Below, one piece after another: positions 52,936 through 61,948 of a DNA stretch of 64,000 bases. The DNA lies in NCBI RefSeq assembly GCF_027497495.1, contig NZ_CP114205.1:3968001-4032000 (forward strand), written 5' to 3'. Within the stretch, counting starts at the first letter, position 1; the number at the start of each line of letters is the position of its first letter. The position numbers and the translations under genes were made by a program. The notes below the pieces were generated by a model, which saw only the letters and a program-made list of their open reading frames with translations, was not told where the DNA came from and did not search any database. The DNA is from Streptomyces tubercidicus. Its GTDB lineage: Bacteria > Actinomycetota > Actinomycetes > Streptomycetales > Streptomycetaceae.

Positions 52936-54417
52936 TTACGTCTGCGCCATATCCACAAACCGCGAGTAGTGGCCCTGGAAGGCCACCGTGATCGTGGCCG
53001 TGGGGCCGTTACGGTGCTTGGCCACGATCAGGTCGGCCTCACCGGCGCGCGGGGACTCCTTCTCGTAGGCGTCCTCGCGGTGCAGCAGGATGACCATGTC
53101 CGCGTCCTGCTCGATCGACCCGGATTCACGGAGGTCGGAGACCATCGGCTTCTTGTCCGTGCGCTGCTCGGGGCCACGGTTCAGCTGGGAGAGCGCGATG
53201 ACGGGGAGCTCCAGCTCCTTCGCCAGCAGCTTGAGATTTCGGGACATGTCCGAGACCTCCTGCTGACGGCTCTCGGCGCGCTTCGAGCCGCCGGACTGCA
53301 TCAGCTGGAGATAGTCGATGACGACCAGCTTGAGCTCATTGCGCTGCTTGAGCCGGCGGCACTTCGCGCGGATCTCCATCATCGACAGGTTCGGCGAATC
53401 GTCGATGTACAGGGGCGCGGCGGAGACATCCGGCATCCGGCGCGCCAGCCGCGTCCAGTCCTCGTCCGTCATGCTGCCGGAGCGCATGTGATGCAGCGCG
53501 ACCCGCGCCTCGGCGGACAGCAGACGCATCGCGATCTCGTTGCGCCCCATTTCCAGCGAGAAGATCACGCTCGGCAGATTGCTCTTGATCGAGCAGGCCC
53601 GCGCGAAGTCCAGCGCGAGGGTCGACTTACCCATGGCGGGACGGGCCGCGATCACGATCATCTGGCCCGGGTGCAGGCCGTTGGTCAGGGAATCCAGGTC
53701 GGTGAAGCCCGTCGGCACACCCGTCATCTGTCCCTGGCGGGAGCCGATCGCCTCGATCTCGTCGAGGGCGCCTTCCATGATGTCGCCGAGCGGGAGGTAG
53801 TCCTCGCTGGTCCGCTGCTCCGTGACGGCGTAGATCTCCGCCTGGGCGCTGTTGACGATCTCGTCGACATCGCCGTCCGCGGCGTATCCCATCTGCGTGA
53901 TACGGGTGCCGGCCTCGACCAGGCGGCGCAGCACGGCACGCTCATGGACGATCTCGGCGTAATACTCGGCGTTCGCGGCGGTCGGTACGGACTGCACGAG
54001 GGTGTGCAGATACGAGGCGCCGCCGACCCGCGCGATCTCGCCGCGCTTGGTGAGCTCCGCGGCGATGGTGATCGGGTCGGCCGGCTCGCCCTTGGCGTAG
54101 AGGTCGAGGATCGCCTGGTAGACCAGCTCATGGGCGGGGCGGTAGAAATCTTCGCCCTTGAGGACCTCGACGACGTCCGCGATGGCGTCCTTGGACAGCA
54201 GCATGCCGCCGAGCACGGACTGCTCGGCGTCCAGGTCCTGCGGAGGGACGCGCTCGAAGCCGCCGTTCCAGGAGCCGCCGCCACCGTCGTCGTCGCGGTC
54301 CTGCCGGTCGCCGCGGCCGCGGCCCTTGCCCTCGCCCCGCCGGGAGCGGGCGGCCGGCAGCAGGTCGCTGGGACCGGAGTCCGCCCAGGGGTCTTCCATG
54401 GGCTCGGGAATGCTCAC
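52936..54417 (-). CDS. dnaB: Replicative DNA helicase DnaB
   Basis: The 493-residue protein has a disordered Arg/Gly-rich N-terminus (about 55 residues), the DnaB N-terminal domain (PPQDLDAEQSVLGGMLL) and a RecA-type hexameric helicase domain with Walker A ARPAMGKSTLAL, Walker B LVVIDYLQLM and the arginine-finger region HREDAYEKESPRAGEADLIV. No intein interrupts it. It unwinds DNA at the replication fork. Its 3' end borders two Tn7-like elements, but the coding sequence through FVDMAQT is intact. Confidence 0.97.
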   Translation of the reverse strand: MSIPEPMEDPWADSGPSDLLPAARSRRGEGKGRGRGDRQDRDDDGGGGSWNGGFERVPPQDLDAEQSVLGGMLLSKDAIADVVEVLKGEDFYRPAHELVYQAILDLYAKGEPADPITIAAELTKRGEIARVGGASYLHTLVQSVPTAANAEYYAEIVHERAVLRRLVEAGTRITQMGYAADGDVDEIVNSAQAEIYAVTEQRTSEDYLPLGDIMEGALDEIEAIGSRQGQMTGVPTGFTDLDSLTNGLHPGQMIVIAARPAMGKSTLALDFARACSIKSNLPSVIFSLEMGRNEIAMRLLSAEARVALHHMRSGSMTDEDWTRLARRMPDVSAAPLYIDDSPNLSMMEIRAKCRRLKQRNELKLVVIDYLQLMQSGGSKRAESRQQEVSDMSRNLKLLAKELELPVIALSQLNRGPEQRTDKKPMVSDLRESGSIEQDADMVILLHREDAYEKESPRAGEADLIVAKHRNGPTATITVAFQGHYSRFVDMAQT

Positions 54418-54875
54418 CCCGGCACCTCCTCCCGTCCGCGGCGCGGACCTTGCTGTGCTGTTCTTTCTTACGGCACAGCTCTGACAATCGAGACGCCCGA
54501 CTCCGGTTACGGCGCGTCGAGTTCGGACGATTTCTCAGGCCGGAACAGGCGGCGGGTGCCGGACCACGGTAGGCCCGTGGGCACCGTCCGCCAATCTGGT
54601 TATCCACAGGCCATGTGGATGACCGCCCCTCAGCTGTGGAGAACTCCCCGGATCCTGTGCACGGCCCGGGGGAAACTTCTGTGGACAAGCACACAATCAC
54701 CCCACCACCAAGCCTCTGACCTGCGCTTTCCTCATCCATAGCCTGTGGGGAAGAAAAACTTCCGCCAGCCGTTCAAGATCACGACAAACGGCACAGGGGA
54801 GACGACTCCACACAGCGGAAAGTAAGGACTGCACAGGGTTTGCATCTCTTACCTGTGGAAGATTAGATTGCGCGC
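54418..54875. promoter_or_regulatory. dnaB/MATE intergenic region with a DnaA-box cluster
   Basis: This region of about 460 bp contains TTATCCACA (54600-54608) and TGTGGACAA (54680-54688, the complement of TTGTCCACA, the Streptomyces DnaA-box consensus). Near matches of one or two mismatches on the same or opposite strand lie at 54614, 54635, 54744 and 54854. The local sequence is less GC-rich than its surroundings. It should contain the dnaB promoter. DnaA binding here could regulate dnaB or titrate DnaA. Confidence 0.65.
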
Positions 54876-56213
54876 ATGACCCAGGCCCCCGCGCCGGCAC
54901 GCCGCACCGGCCGCCGCCATGACCGCGAGATCATCGCCCTCGCGCTGCCCGCCTTCGGCTCGCTGGTCGCGGAGCCGCTCTTCGTCATGGTCGACAGCGC
55001 CGTCATCGGCCACCTCGGCACGCCCCAGCTCGCCGGCCTCGGTGTCGCGGCCGCCCTGCTGACCACCGCCGTCTCCGTCTTCGTTTTCCTCGCCTACGCC
55101 ACCACCGCCGCGGTCGCCCGCCGGGTCGGCGCCGGCGACCTGCCCGCCGCCATCCGCCAGGGCATGGACGGCATCTGGCTCGCCCTGCTGCTCGGCGCCG
55201 CGGTCATCGCGGCGGTGCTGCCCACCGCCCCCTGGCTCGTCGAGACCTTCGGCGCTTCCGGCACCGCCGCACCGTACGCCACGACCTACCTCCGCATCAG
55301 CGCACTCGGCATCCCCGCGATGCTCGTCGTGCTCGCCGCCACCGGCGTGCTCCGCGGCCTCCAGGACACCCGGACCCCGCTCTATGTCGCCGTCGGCGGC
55401 TTCTCCGCCAACGCCGCACTCAACATCGGCCTGGTCTACGGCGCCGGCCTCGGCATCGCCGGCTCCGCCTGGGGCACGGTCCTCGCCCAGTGCGGGATGG
55501 CCGCGGCCTACCTCGTCGTGGTCGTCCGCGGCGCCCGACGGCACGGGGCCACACTGCGTCCCGACGCCGCGGGCATCCGGGCCTCCGCCCAGGCGGGCGT
55601 GCCGCTGCTGGTCCGTACGCTCTCGCTGCGCGCGGTGCTGATGATCGCCACCGCCGTCGCCGCCCGGCTCGGCGACGCGGAGATCGCCGCCCACCAGATC
55701 GTCCTCACGCTGTGGTCCCTGCTGGCCTTCGCGATGGACGCGATCGCCATCGCCGGGCAGGCCATCATAGGCCGCTACCTCGGCGCGGGGGACCGCGAGG
55801 GCGCCAGGGCCGCCTGCCGTCGCATGGTCCAGTGGGGCGTCGCCGCGGGCCTGGTCCTCGGTGTGCTGGTCGCGCTCGCCCGCCCGCTGTTCATCCCGCT
55901 GTTCACCGCCGACCCGGCCGTGCAGGGCCCGCTGCTGACCACGCTCCTGGTCGTGGCCGTGACCCAGCCGGTCTCCGGCATCGTCTTCATCCTCGACGGC
56001 GTGCTGATGGGGGCGGGGGACGGCCGCTATCTCGCCTGGGCCATGGTCGTGACGCTGGCCCTGTTCGCACCGGTGGCGCTGGCCGTCCCGCTGCTCGGCG
56101 GCGGACTGGTCGCCCTGTGGTGGGCGATGGCCCTGATGATGACGGTGCGGATGCTGACCCTGTGGCTGCGCACGCGTTCAGGCCGGTGGATTGTGACCGG
56201 AGCCTCGCGTTGA
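54876..56213 (+). CDS. MATE-family efflux transporter
   Basis: The 445-residue protein has 12 predicted helices and two homologous halves, and begins with the conserved IIALALPAFGSLVAEPLFVM and VDSAVIGHLGTPQLAG. MATE proteins export cationic drugs and metabolites with Na+ or H+. It is divergent from dnaB and conserved next to it in streptomycetes. Confidence 0.93.
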   Translation: MTQAPAPARRTGRRHDREIIALALPAFGSLVAEPLFVMVDSAVIGHLGTPQLAGLGVAAALLTTAVSVFVFLAYATTAAVARRVGAGDLPAAIRQGMDGIWLALLLGAAVIAAVLPTAPWLVETFGASGTAAPYATTYLRISALGIPAMLVVLAATGVLRGLQDTRTPLYVAVGGFSANAALNIGLVYGAGLGIAGSAWGTVLAQCGMAAAYLVVVVRGARRHGATLRPDAAGIRASAQAGVPLLVRTLSLRAVLMIATAVAARLGDAEIAAHQIVLTLWSLLAFAMDAIAIAGQAIIGRYLGAGDREGARAACRRMVQWGVAAGLVLGVLVALARPLFIPLFTADPAVQGPLLTTLLVVAVTQPVSGIVFILDGVLMGAGDGRYLAWAMVVTLALFAPVALAVPLLGGGLVALWWAMALMMTVRMLTLWLRTRSGRWIVTGASR

Positions 56214-56254
56214 AGTATCTCCCGTAACACGCACCGCGTGTCGATAATGACCCT

Positions 56255-57124
56255 GTGCGCTCGCTTGCCAGGAATTCCGTGCTGCCCCTGACGTTTGTCG
56301 TCACCGTGGCTGCTGCTGTGGTGGGCTACGACACGGAGGAAACCCACTGGGACAGCAGCGGCAGCGGTGGCCGCAGCAGCTTCGGCAAGTCCGGCGAGGC
56401 GGGCCAGGACCCCCAGGACCAGGACCCCGCCGCGACCGCCCCGGCCGATGACGGCAGTGCGTACACCCCGCGCCGGACCGAGCAGAACGCCCGGGTCGGT
56501 GCGGTCTTCGAGAAGGACGACACCGGCGACCACTTCTGCACGGCGAGCGTGGTGCAGAGTCCGGGCCGGAACATGCTCATCACCGCGGCGCACTGTGCCT
56601 TCGACAGCGACGGCAAAACCCCGGTGAACGACCTGGTCTTCGCTCCCGACTACCGCAACGGCGATGAGCCCACCGGCCTGTGGAAGGTCAGGAAGGTGGT
56701 CCTCGACAACCGCTGGGCCGAGTCCAACGACGAAGATCTCGACGTCGCCTTCCTCGTCCTCGACAAGAAAGAGGGCAAGCAGATCCAGGACGTCCTGGGC
56801 GGAAACACCCTCGGGATCGACCGCGGCTACCACAACGAGGTCAAGATCACCGGCTACCCCACCAGCCGCGAGACCCCGATCTCCTGCCAGAACCGCACCA
56901 CGAAGTTCAGCAACACCCAGCTGCGCATCCGGTGCACCGACTTCGAGGGCGGTACGAGCGGCAGCCCCTGGCTCGCCGACTACGACCCCAAGAGCCACAC
57001 CGGCACGGTCATCGGCGTCCTGGGCGGCCACGAAGGCGGCGGCGACGAGGACGATGTCTCCTATGCCGCCTACTTCGACGACGACATCGCCGCACTCTAC
57101 AAACGCGCCCAGGACGAGGACTGA
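56255..57124 (+). CDS. Secreted or membrane-anchored trypsin-like serine peptidase
   Basis: The 289-residue protein starts at GTG 56255 with an uncleaved-anchor-like or signal helix (residues 10-25), a Ser/Gly/Asp-rich linker, then a chymotrypsin-fold domain. The domain has His in ITAAHCAF, Asp in DLDVAFLVL and Ser in GGTSGSPWLAD, and Cys pairs at the usual positions. The substrate is unknown. It converges with rplI. Confidence 0.88.
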   Translation: MRSLARNSVLPLTFVVTVAAAVVGYDTEETHWDSSGSGGRSSFGKSGEAGQDPQDQDPAATAPADDGSAYTPRRTEQNARVGAVFEKDDTGDHFCTASVVQSPGRNMLITAAHCAFDSDGKTPVNDLVFAPDYRNGDEPTGLWKVRKVVLDNRWAESNDEDLDVAFLVLDKKEGKQIQDVLGGNTLGIDRGYHNEVKITGYPTSRETPISCQNRTTKFSNTQLRIRCTDFEGGTSGSPWLADYDPKSHTGTVIGVLGGHEGGGDEDDVSYAAYFDDDIAALYKRAQDED

Positions 57125-57151
57125 CGCGGTCCGTCCGCACTCCGCACACGG

Positions 57152-57189
57152 CGAAGGGCCGCACCCCGGTGACGGGATGCGGCCCTTCG
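57152..57189 (-). terminator. Terminator of the rpsF-ssb-rpsR-rplI operon
   Basis: A perfect 12-bp stem CGAAGGGCCGCA/TGCGGCCCTTCG with a 14-nt loop lies 15 bp after the rplI stop and between convergent genes. Confidence 0.8.
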
Positions 57190-57203
57190 GCTGGGTACTG
57201 CGA

Positions 57204-57650
57204 TTACGCGGCGATGACCTCGACGCCGAGCTTCGCGACGACCTCGGCGTGCAGACGCACGGAGATCTGGTGCGCGCCCAGGCTCTTGATCGGCGAACCG
57301 AGCTCGACCCGACGCTTGTCGACGTCCGGACCACCGGCAGCCTTGATCGCCGAGGCGATGTCGGCCGGGGTGACGGAGCCGAACAGGCGACCCGCGTCGC
57401 CGGCACGGACGGCCAGCTTCACGTTGACGCCCTCAAGCCGGCCCTTGATCTCGTTGGCCTGCTCGATCGTGGCGATCTCGCGGATCTTGCGACCGCGACG
57501 GATCTGCTCGACGTCCTTCTCGCCACCCTTGGTCCAGCGGATCGCGAAACCACGCGGGACCAGGTAGTTACGGGCGTACCCGTCCTTGACGTCAACGACG
57601 TCGCCGGCGGTGCCGAGGCCGGAGACCTCGTGGGTGAGGATGATCTTCAT
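57204..57650 (-). CDS. rplI: 50S ribosomal protein L9
   Basis: The 148-residue protein has the L9 N-terminal signature MKIILTHEVSGLGTAGDVVDV and YARNYLVPRGFA, and a long central helix plus C-terminal domain. It is the last gene of the rpsF operon, 18 bp after rpsR. Confidence 0.97.
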   Translation of the reverse strand: MKIILTHEVSGLGTAGDVVDVKDGYARNYLVPRGFAIRWTKGGEKDVEQIRRGRKIREIATIEQANEIKGRLEGVNVKLAVRAGDAGRLFGSVTPADIASAIKAAGGPDVDKRRVELGSPIKSLGAHQISVRLHAEVVAKLGVEVIAA

Positions 57651-57668
57651 GATTCGGTCACCCTTCCC

Positions 57669-57905
57669 TTATCGCGCGGTGGACGTGTAGGGCAGCAGCG
57701 CCATCTCACGGCTGTTCTTCACGGCCGTGGCGACGTCACGCTGGTGCTGAGTGCAGTTGCCGGTGACCCGGCGGGCACGGATCTTGCCGCGGTCGGAGAT
57801 GAACTTCCGCAGCAGGTTCGTGTCCTTGTAGTCGACGTAGGAGATCTTCTCCTTGCAGAACACGCAAACCTTCTTCTTAGGCTTGCGAGCAGGCGGCTTC
57901 GCCAT
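57669..57905 (-). CDS. rpsR: 30S ribosomal protein S18
   Basis: The 78-residue protein contains VCVFCKEKISYVDYKD with a CxxC pair, and TNLLRKFISDRGKIRARRVT. This is the zinc-binding (C+) form, which streptomycetes carry beside a zinc-independent paralogue elsewhere. Confidence 0.97.
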   Translation of the reverse strand: MAKPPARKPKKKVCVFCKEKISYVDYKDTNLLRKFISDRGKIRARRVTGNCTQHQRDVATAVKNSREMALLPYTSTAR

Positions 57906-57974
57906 TATCTCTCTCCAATGAGTTCAAGAAGTTTGTGCTGACGCCCTCAAGGCCGCCGGCCGTGGCGCGGCGCT

Positions 57975-57988
57975 GTTTCACGTGAAAC
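57975..57988. promoter_or_regulatory. parS site between ssb and rpsR
   Basis: Exact GTTTCACGTGAAAC in the 111-bp gap inside the ribosomal-protein/ssb operon. It can form a hairpin in the mRNA as well as bind ParB. Confidence 0.85.
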
Positions 57989-58016
57989 GAGCGCGCGGCC
58001 GGACCGGCTGTACGAC

Positions 58017-58607
58017 CTAGAAGGGCGGCTCGTCCGAGTAGCCACCGCCGGAGCTACCGCCCCAGCCACCGCCGCCGCCACCCTGCTGGCCACCGCCGGC
58101 CGGACCGCCGGTCGCCCACGGGTCGTCGGCAGGAGCACCGCCGCCCTGCTGGCCGCCGCCGGGGCCGCCGCCCCAGCCGCCGCCACCCTGGCCGCCGCCC
58201 TGCTGACCGCCGCCGAAGCCGCCGCCGCCCTGGCCACCACGACCGCTGGTCTTGGTGATCTTGGCCGTGGCGTTCTTGAGGCTCGCGCCCACTTCCTCGA
58301 CGTCGAGCTCGTAGACCGTGCGCTTCACGCCCTCGCGGTCCTCGTACGACCGCTGCTTGAGGCGGCCCTGGACGACCACGCGGGTACCCCGCGTCAGGGA
58401 CTCGGCGACGTTCTCCGCCGCCTGACGCCACACCGAGCAGGTCAGGAACAGGCTCTCGCCGTCCTTCCACTCATTGGTCTGACGGTCGAAAGTGCGGGGA
58501 GTGGACGCGACGCGGAACTTCGCGACCGCCGCACCGGACGGGGTGAAGCGCAGCTCGGGGTCGTCGACAAGATTGCCGACAACCGTGATGACGGTCTCGC
58601 CTGCCAT
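58017..58607 (-). CDS. ssb: Single-stranded DNA-binding protein
   Basis: The 196-residue protein has an N-terminal OB fold (TVITVVGNLVDDPELRFTPS), a long Gly/Gln-rich linker (about residues 118-185) and the acidic tip DEPPF that contacts replication and repair partners. It is the main replicative SSB, encoded between rpsF and rpsR. Confidence 0.97.
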   Translation of the reverse strand: MAGETVITVVGNLVDDPELRFTPSGAAVAKFRVASTPRTFDRQTNEWKDGESLFLTCSVWRQAAENVAESLTRGTRVVVQGRLKQRSYEDREGVKRTVYELDVEEVGASLKNATAKITKTSGRGGQGGGGFGGGQQGGGQGGGGWGGGPGGGQQGGGAPADDPWATGGPAGGGQQGGGGGGWGGSSGGGYSDEPPF

Positions 58608-58689
58608 TAGGGGAACCTCTCGGCGGGTGTGCTGCTGGCTGCTGGTGTTGCTGCTACTCGAACCCGGTTACCGCTGGACGCTGACGCGT

Positions 58690-58980
58690 TCAGTGGGTCT
58701 CGGGACGGAGGACCTTGGTCCGGAGGACCGACTCATTCAGGTTCATCTGACGGTCGAGCTCCTTGACGACCGCAGGCTCGGCCTGCAGGTCGATGACCGA
58801 GTAGATGCCCTCGGGCTTCTTCTTGATCTCGTAAGAGAGACGACGACGGCCCCAGGTGTCGACCTTCTCGACCTTTCCGTTGCCCTCACGGACGACGGAG
58901 AGGAAGTTCTCGATCAGCGGGGAGACAGCGCGCTCCTCGAGATCGGGGTCGAGGATGACCATCACCTCGTAGTGACGCAT
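58690..58980 (-). CDS. rpsF: 30S ribosomal protein S6
   Basis: The 96-residue protein starts [19 protein letters not shown] behind AAAGGAGGTGG, and includes [20 protein letters not shown]. It is the first gene of the rpsF-ssb-rpsR-rplI operon. The longer open frame upstream is not similar to S6. Confidence 0.97.
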
Positions 58981-59208
58981 GTAGAACCCACCTCCTTTGG
59001 ACTCAGCGGCCACGGTCGTTCCGTGGCAGGAGGGTCGTATGCGTTCCGCACCCGGCCCGTCCGGTGCTCCGGACAGACATAGGCGCAGACCGTACAGAGT
59101 ACCTGCCTGAGGCCTTCCGGTTGAAATCCGACCGCTCCACCCCGCAATCTGGAACACAACGGGTGTGAGCGGCGTTACAGTGCGCCGCCTTGTCATCGGA
59201 GGTGCCGC

Positions 59209-59523
59209 ATGGCACAGGCACGGACCCAGCGCAGTCTGCTCTCGCTTCTCAACAGCGACGGCAAGGACCATCCCGTCGAGAACACCTTCGCCATTGTGAC
59301 CGTGGTACTCGGCGCGATCGCCATCTTCACCTCGCTCTCTCCCAGCCTGCACCTGATCAGTTCCTGGGTCGGTCTGATCGGCATCGGTACCGGCCTATGG
59401 GGCCAGTTCATCTCGTCGACAACCGGCGAACGTTTTCTGCTGATCATCGGCCTCGGGGCGGCGGCCGTGGGCTTCTACCTCGGCCTGGCACACGGCGGCC
59501 TCTTCGGCGGTCTCATCGGCTAG
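59209..59523 (+). CDS. Small membrane protein, function unknown
   Basis: The 104-residue protein has three hydrophobic helices (about residues 26-45, 50-66 and 75-98) after a polar N-terminus ([20 protein letters not shown]). It is conserved between rpsF and the FemX-like gene in streptomycetes as far as I recall. No catalytic motif is visible. Confidence 0.8.
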
Positions 59524-59645
59524 CCGAGCGCCATACGGGGCCCCAGCCCGTATGGCCCAGACGGGGCGCTCCACGGTCACAGTAGGCTTCGGCGCGAGAG
59601 CCGGAGCCCCGACCATGGGGACACACCTGCCGAGGAGCGCCCCGC

Positions 59646-60764
59646 ATGAGCCTGACCCTGAGGACCATCAGCCGAGAGCAGCATCTGGCATATATCCAGA
59701 GTCTGCCCTCGGCCAGCCACATGCAGGTCCCTGCCTGGGCGGACGTGAAGGCCGAATGGCGTTCGGAGAGCCTGGGCTGGTTCGACCCCAGCGGCGACAT
59801 GGTCGGCGCCGGACTGGTCCTTTACCGCCAGGTACCCAAGGTCAAGCGCTACCTGGCGTACCTCCCCGAGGGCCCGGTCATCAACTGGTACGCGCCGAAT
59901 CTGGAGGACTGGCTGCAGCCGATGCTCGCGCATCTCAAGCAGCAGGGCGCCTTCACCGTGAAGATGGGCCCGCCGGTCATCATCCGCCGCTGGGACGCCC
60001 CGGCGATCAAGGCCGGCATCCAGAACCCGGACGTCAAGCGGCTGCGGGACGTCGAGGCGACCCACATCGAGCCGCGCGCCTTCGAGGTGGCCGACAAGCT
60101 GCGCCGTATGGGCTGGCAGCAGGGCGAGGACGGCGGCGCGGGCTTCGCCGATGTGCAGCCCCGCTATGTCTTCCAGGTGCCGCTGGCCGACCGTTCGCTG
60201 GAAGAGGTTCACAAGGGCTTCAACCAGCTGTGGCGCCGCAACATCAAGAAGGCCGAGAAGGCCGGTGTCGAGGTGGTCCAGGGCGGCTACGACGACCTGG
60301 CCGAGTGGCAGCGTCTCTACGAGATCACCGCGGTGCGTGACCAGTTCCGGCCGCGTCCGCTCGGCTACTTCCAGCGCATGTGGAACGCCCTCAACGCCGA
60401 GGACGCCGGCCGTATGCGGCTGTACTTCGCCCGCCATAACGGCGTGAACCTGTCGGCCGCCACGATGCTCGTCGTCGGCGGGCACGTCTGGTACTCCTAC
60501 GGCGCCTCGGACAACATCGGCCGTGAGGTCCGGCCCTCCAACGCGATGCAGTGGAAGATGCTGCAGGACGCCTACGCGATCGGCGCCACGGTCTACGACC
60601 TCCGCGGCATCAGCGACTCGCTCGACGAGAGCGACCACCTCTTCGGCCTGATCCAGTTCAAGGTCGGCACGGGCGGGCAGGCGGCGGAGTACCTCGGTGA
60701 GTGGGACTTCCCGCTCAACAAGCTTCTGCACAAGGCGTTCGACCTCTACATGGCGCGCCGCTGA
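59646..60764 (+). CDS. FemX/FemABX-like peptidoglycan interpeptide-bridge aminoacyltransferase
   Basis: The 372-residue protein has two GNAT-like domains typical of Fem ligases: ASHMQVPAWADVKAEWRSES near the N-terminus, and LWRRNIKKAEKAGVEV followed by GYFQRMWNAL, ending GEWDFPLNKLLHKAFDLY. It probably transfers Gly from Gly-tRNA to lipid-linked peptidoglycan precursor in the cytosol (FemX role), consistent with the Gly bridge of Streptomyces. It stands 60 bp upstream of an alanine-racemase-like gene. Confidence 0.88.
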   Translation: MSLTLRTISREQHLAYIQSLPSASHMQVPAWADVKAEWRSESLGWFDPSGDMVGAGLVLYRQVPKVKRYLAYLPEGPVINWYAPNLEDWLQPMLAHLKQQGAFTVKMGPPVIIRRWDAPAIKAGIQNPDVKRLRDVEATHIEPRAFEVADKLRRMGWQQGEDGGAGFADVQPRYVFQVPLADRSLEEVHKGFNQLWRRNIKKAEKAGVEVVQGGYDDLAEWQRLYEITAVRDQFRPRPLGYFQRMWNALNAEDAGRMRLYFARHNGVNLSAATMLVVGGHVWYSYGASDNIGREVRPSNAMQWKMLQDAYAIGATVYDLRGISDSLDESDHLFGLIQFKVGTGGQAAEYLGEWDFPLNKLLHKAFDLYMARR

Positions 60765-60824
60765 CGCTCCACCGCACGTTCGTCCCCTGAGACACCAGTA
60801 ACGAGAAAGGTTCCGGGCTCGGCC

Positions 60825-61856
60825 ATGGCGCTCACCCTCTACGTCGACACCGCGCGCTGGCGGGCGCATCAGCAGAGCGTTCTCCAGCAGTTCCCCGGGT
60901 TGGTCCCGGTCTGCAAAGGCAACGGCTACGGCTTCGGCCATGAGCGCCTCGCCGACGAGGCCGCCCGCCTCGGTGCCGACATCCTCGCGGTCGGAACGAC
61001 CTACGAGGCGGCCCGCATCAAGGACTTCTTCAGCGGCGATCTGCTCGTTCTGACGCCGTTCCGCCACGGCGAGGAGCCGGTACCGCTGCCGGACCGGGCG
61101 ATCCGCTCGGTGTCGTCGGTCGAGGGCGTGGGCGGACTGGTCGGGGCGCGGGTCGTCATCGAGGTCATGAGCAGCATGAAGCGCCATGGCGTCAAGCCGG
61201 AAGACCTGCCGAAGCTGGCCACGGCCATCGAGGACGTCCGGCTCGAAGGCTTCGCGATCCATCTGCCGCTGGACCGCGCCGACGGGTCCGACGCGGTCGA
61301 TGAGGTCATCGGCTGGATGGACCAGCTCCGCGCCGCCCGCCTCCCGCTGCACACGATGTTCGTCAGCCACCTCAAGGCCGATGAGCTCGCCCGTCTCCAG
61401 CAGCAGTTTCCCCAGACGCGCTTTCGCGCGCGGATCGGTACCCGGCTGTGGCTCGGTGACCATGACGCCACCGAGTACCGCGGTTCGGTGCTCGATGTCA
61501 CCCGGGTCGCCAAGGGCGAGCGCTTCGGCTACCGCCAGCAGAAGGCGGCCTCCGACGGGTACTTGGTCGTGGTCGCGGGCGGCACCTCGCACGGCGTCGG
61601 GCTGGAGTCGCCCAAGGCGCTGCACGGGGTGATGCCGCGCGCCAAGGGCGTGGCGCGGGCCGGGCTGGCCACCGTGAACCGCAATCTCGCGCCCTATGTG
61701 TGGGCCGGGAAGCAGCGCTGGTTCGCGGAGCCCCCGCATATGCAGGTGTCGATCCTGTTCGTGCCGGGAGATGCCCCGCAGCCGCAGGTCGGCGAGGAGC
61801 TGGTGGCCCATCTGCGGCACACCACCACGCAGTTCGACCGCCTCGTGGACCGCTGA
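60825..61856 (+). CDS. Alanine racemase-like PLP enzyme
   Basis: The 343-residue protein has the alanine racemase N-terminal barrel with VCKGNGYGFG, where the Lys forms the PLP Schiff base, RARIGTRLWLGD, and a C-terminal beta domain. It is shorter than Alr at both ends, and the second catalytic Tyr region is not canonical. Activity on alanine is therefore unproven. Its pairing with a FemX-like gene suggests a cell-wall role. Confidence 0.8.
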   Translation: MALTLYVDTARWRAHQQSVLQQFPGLVPVCKGNGYGFGHERLADEAARLGADILAVGTTYEAARIKDFFSGDLLVLTPFRHGEEPVPLPDRAIRSVSSVEGVGGLVGARVVIEVMSSMKRHGVKPEDLPKLATAIEDVRLEGFAIHLPLDRADGSDAVDEVIGWMDQLRAARLPLHTMFVSHLKADELARLQQQFPQTRFRARIGTRLWLGDHDATEYRGSVLDVTRVAKGERFGYRQQKAASDGYLVVVAGGTSHGVGLESPKALHGVMPRAKGVARAGLATVNRNLAPYVWAGKQRWFAEPPHMQVSILFVPGDAPQPQVGEELVAHLRHTTTQFDRLVDR

Positions 61857-61886
61857 GCCGGCCGAGCCACGGCGTAGACACACCAA

Positions 61887-61925
61887 GGGCCCGGTGCCGC
61901 AGACCTCCTCTGCGGCACCGGGCCC
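61887..61925. terminator. Hairpin terminator between convergent genes
   Basis: A 16-bp perfect stem (GGGCCCGGTGCCGCAG and complement) with a 7-nt loop, 31 bp past the racemase-like stop and 24 bp before the end of the convergent glycosyltransferase gene. Confidence 0.85.
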
Positions 61926-61948
61926 GGTGCATTGCCGACGCGGGCGGC

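Noticed and set aside
52936..54417. Intein in DnaB
   Set aside because: dnaB is a frequent intein host, but the Walker A and B regions here are contiguous and the protein has the normal length.
54418..54875. Chromosomal replication origin oriC
   Set aside because: DnaA boxes are present, but Streptomyces oriC lies between dnaA and dnaN with many more boxes; neither gene is in this window.
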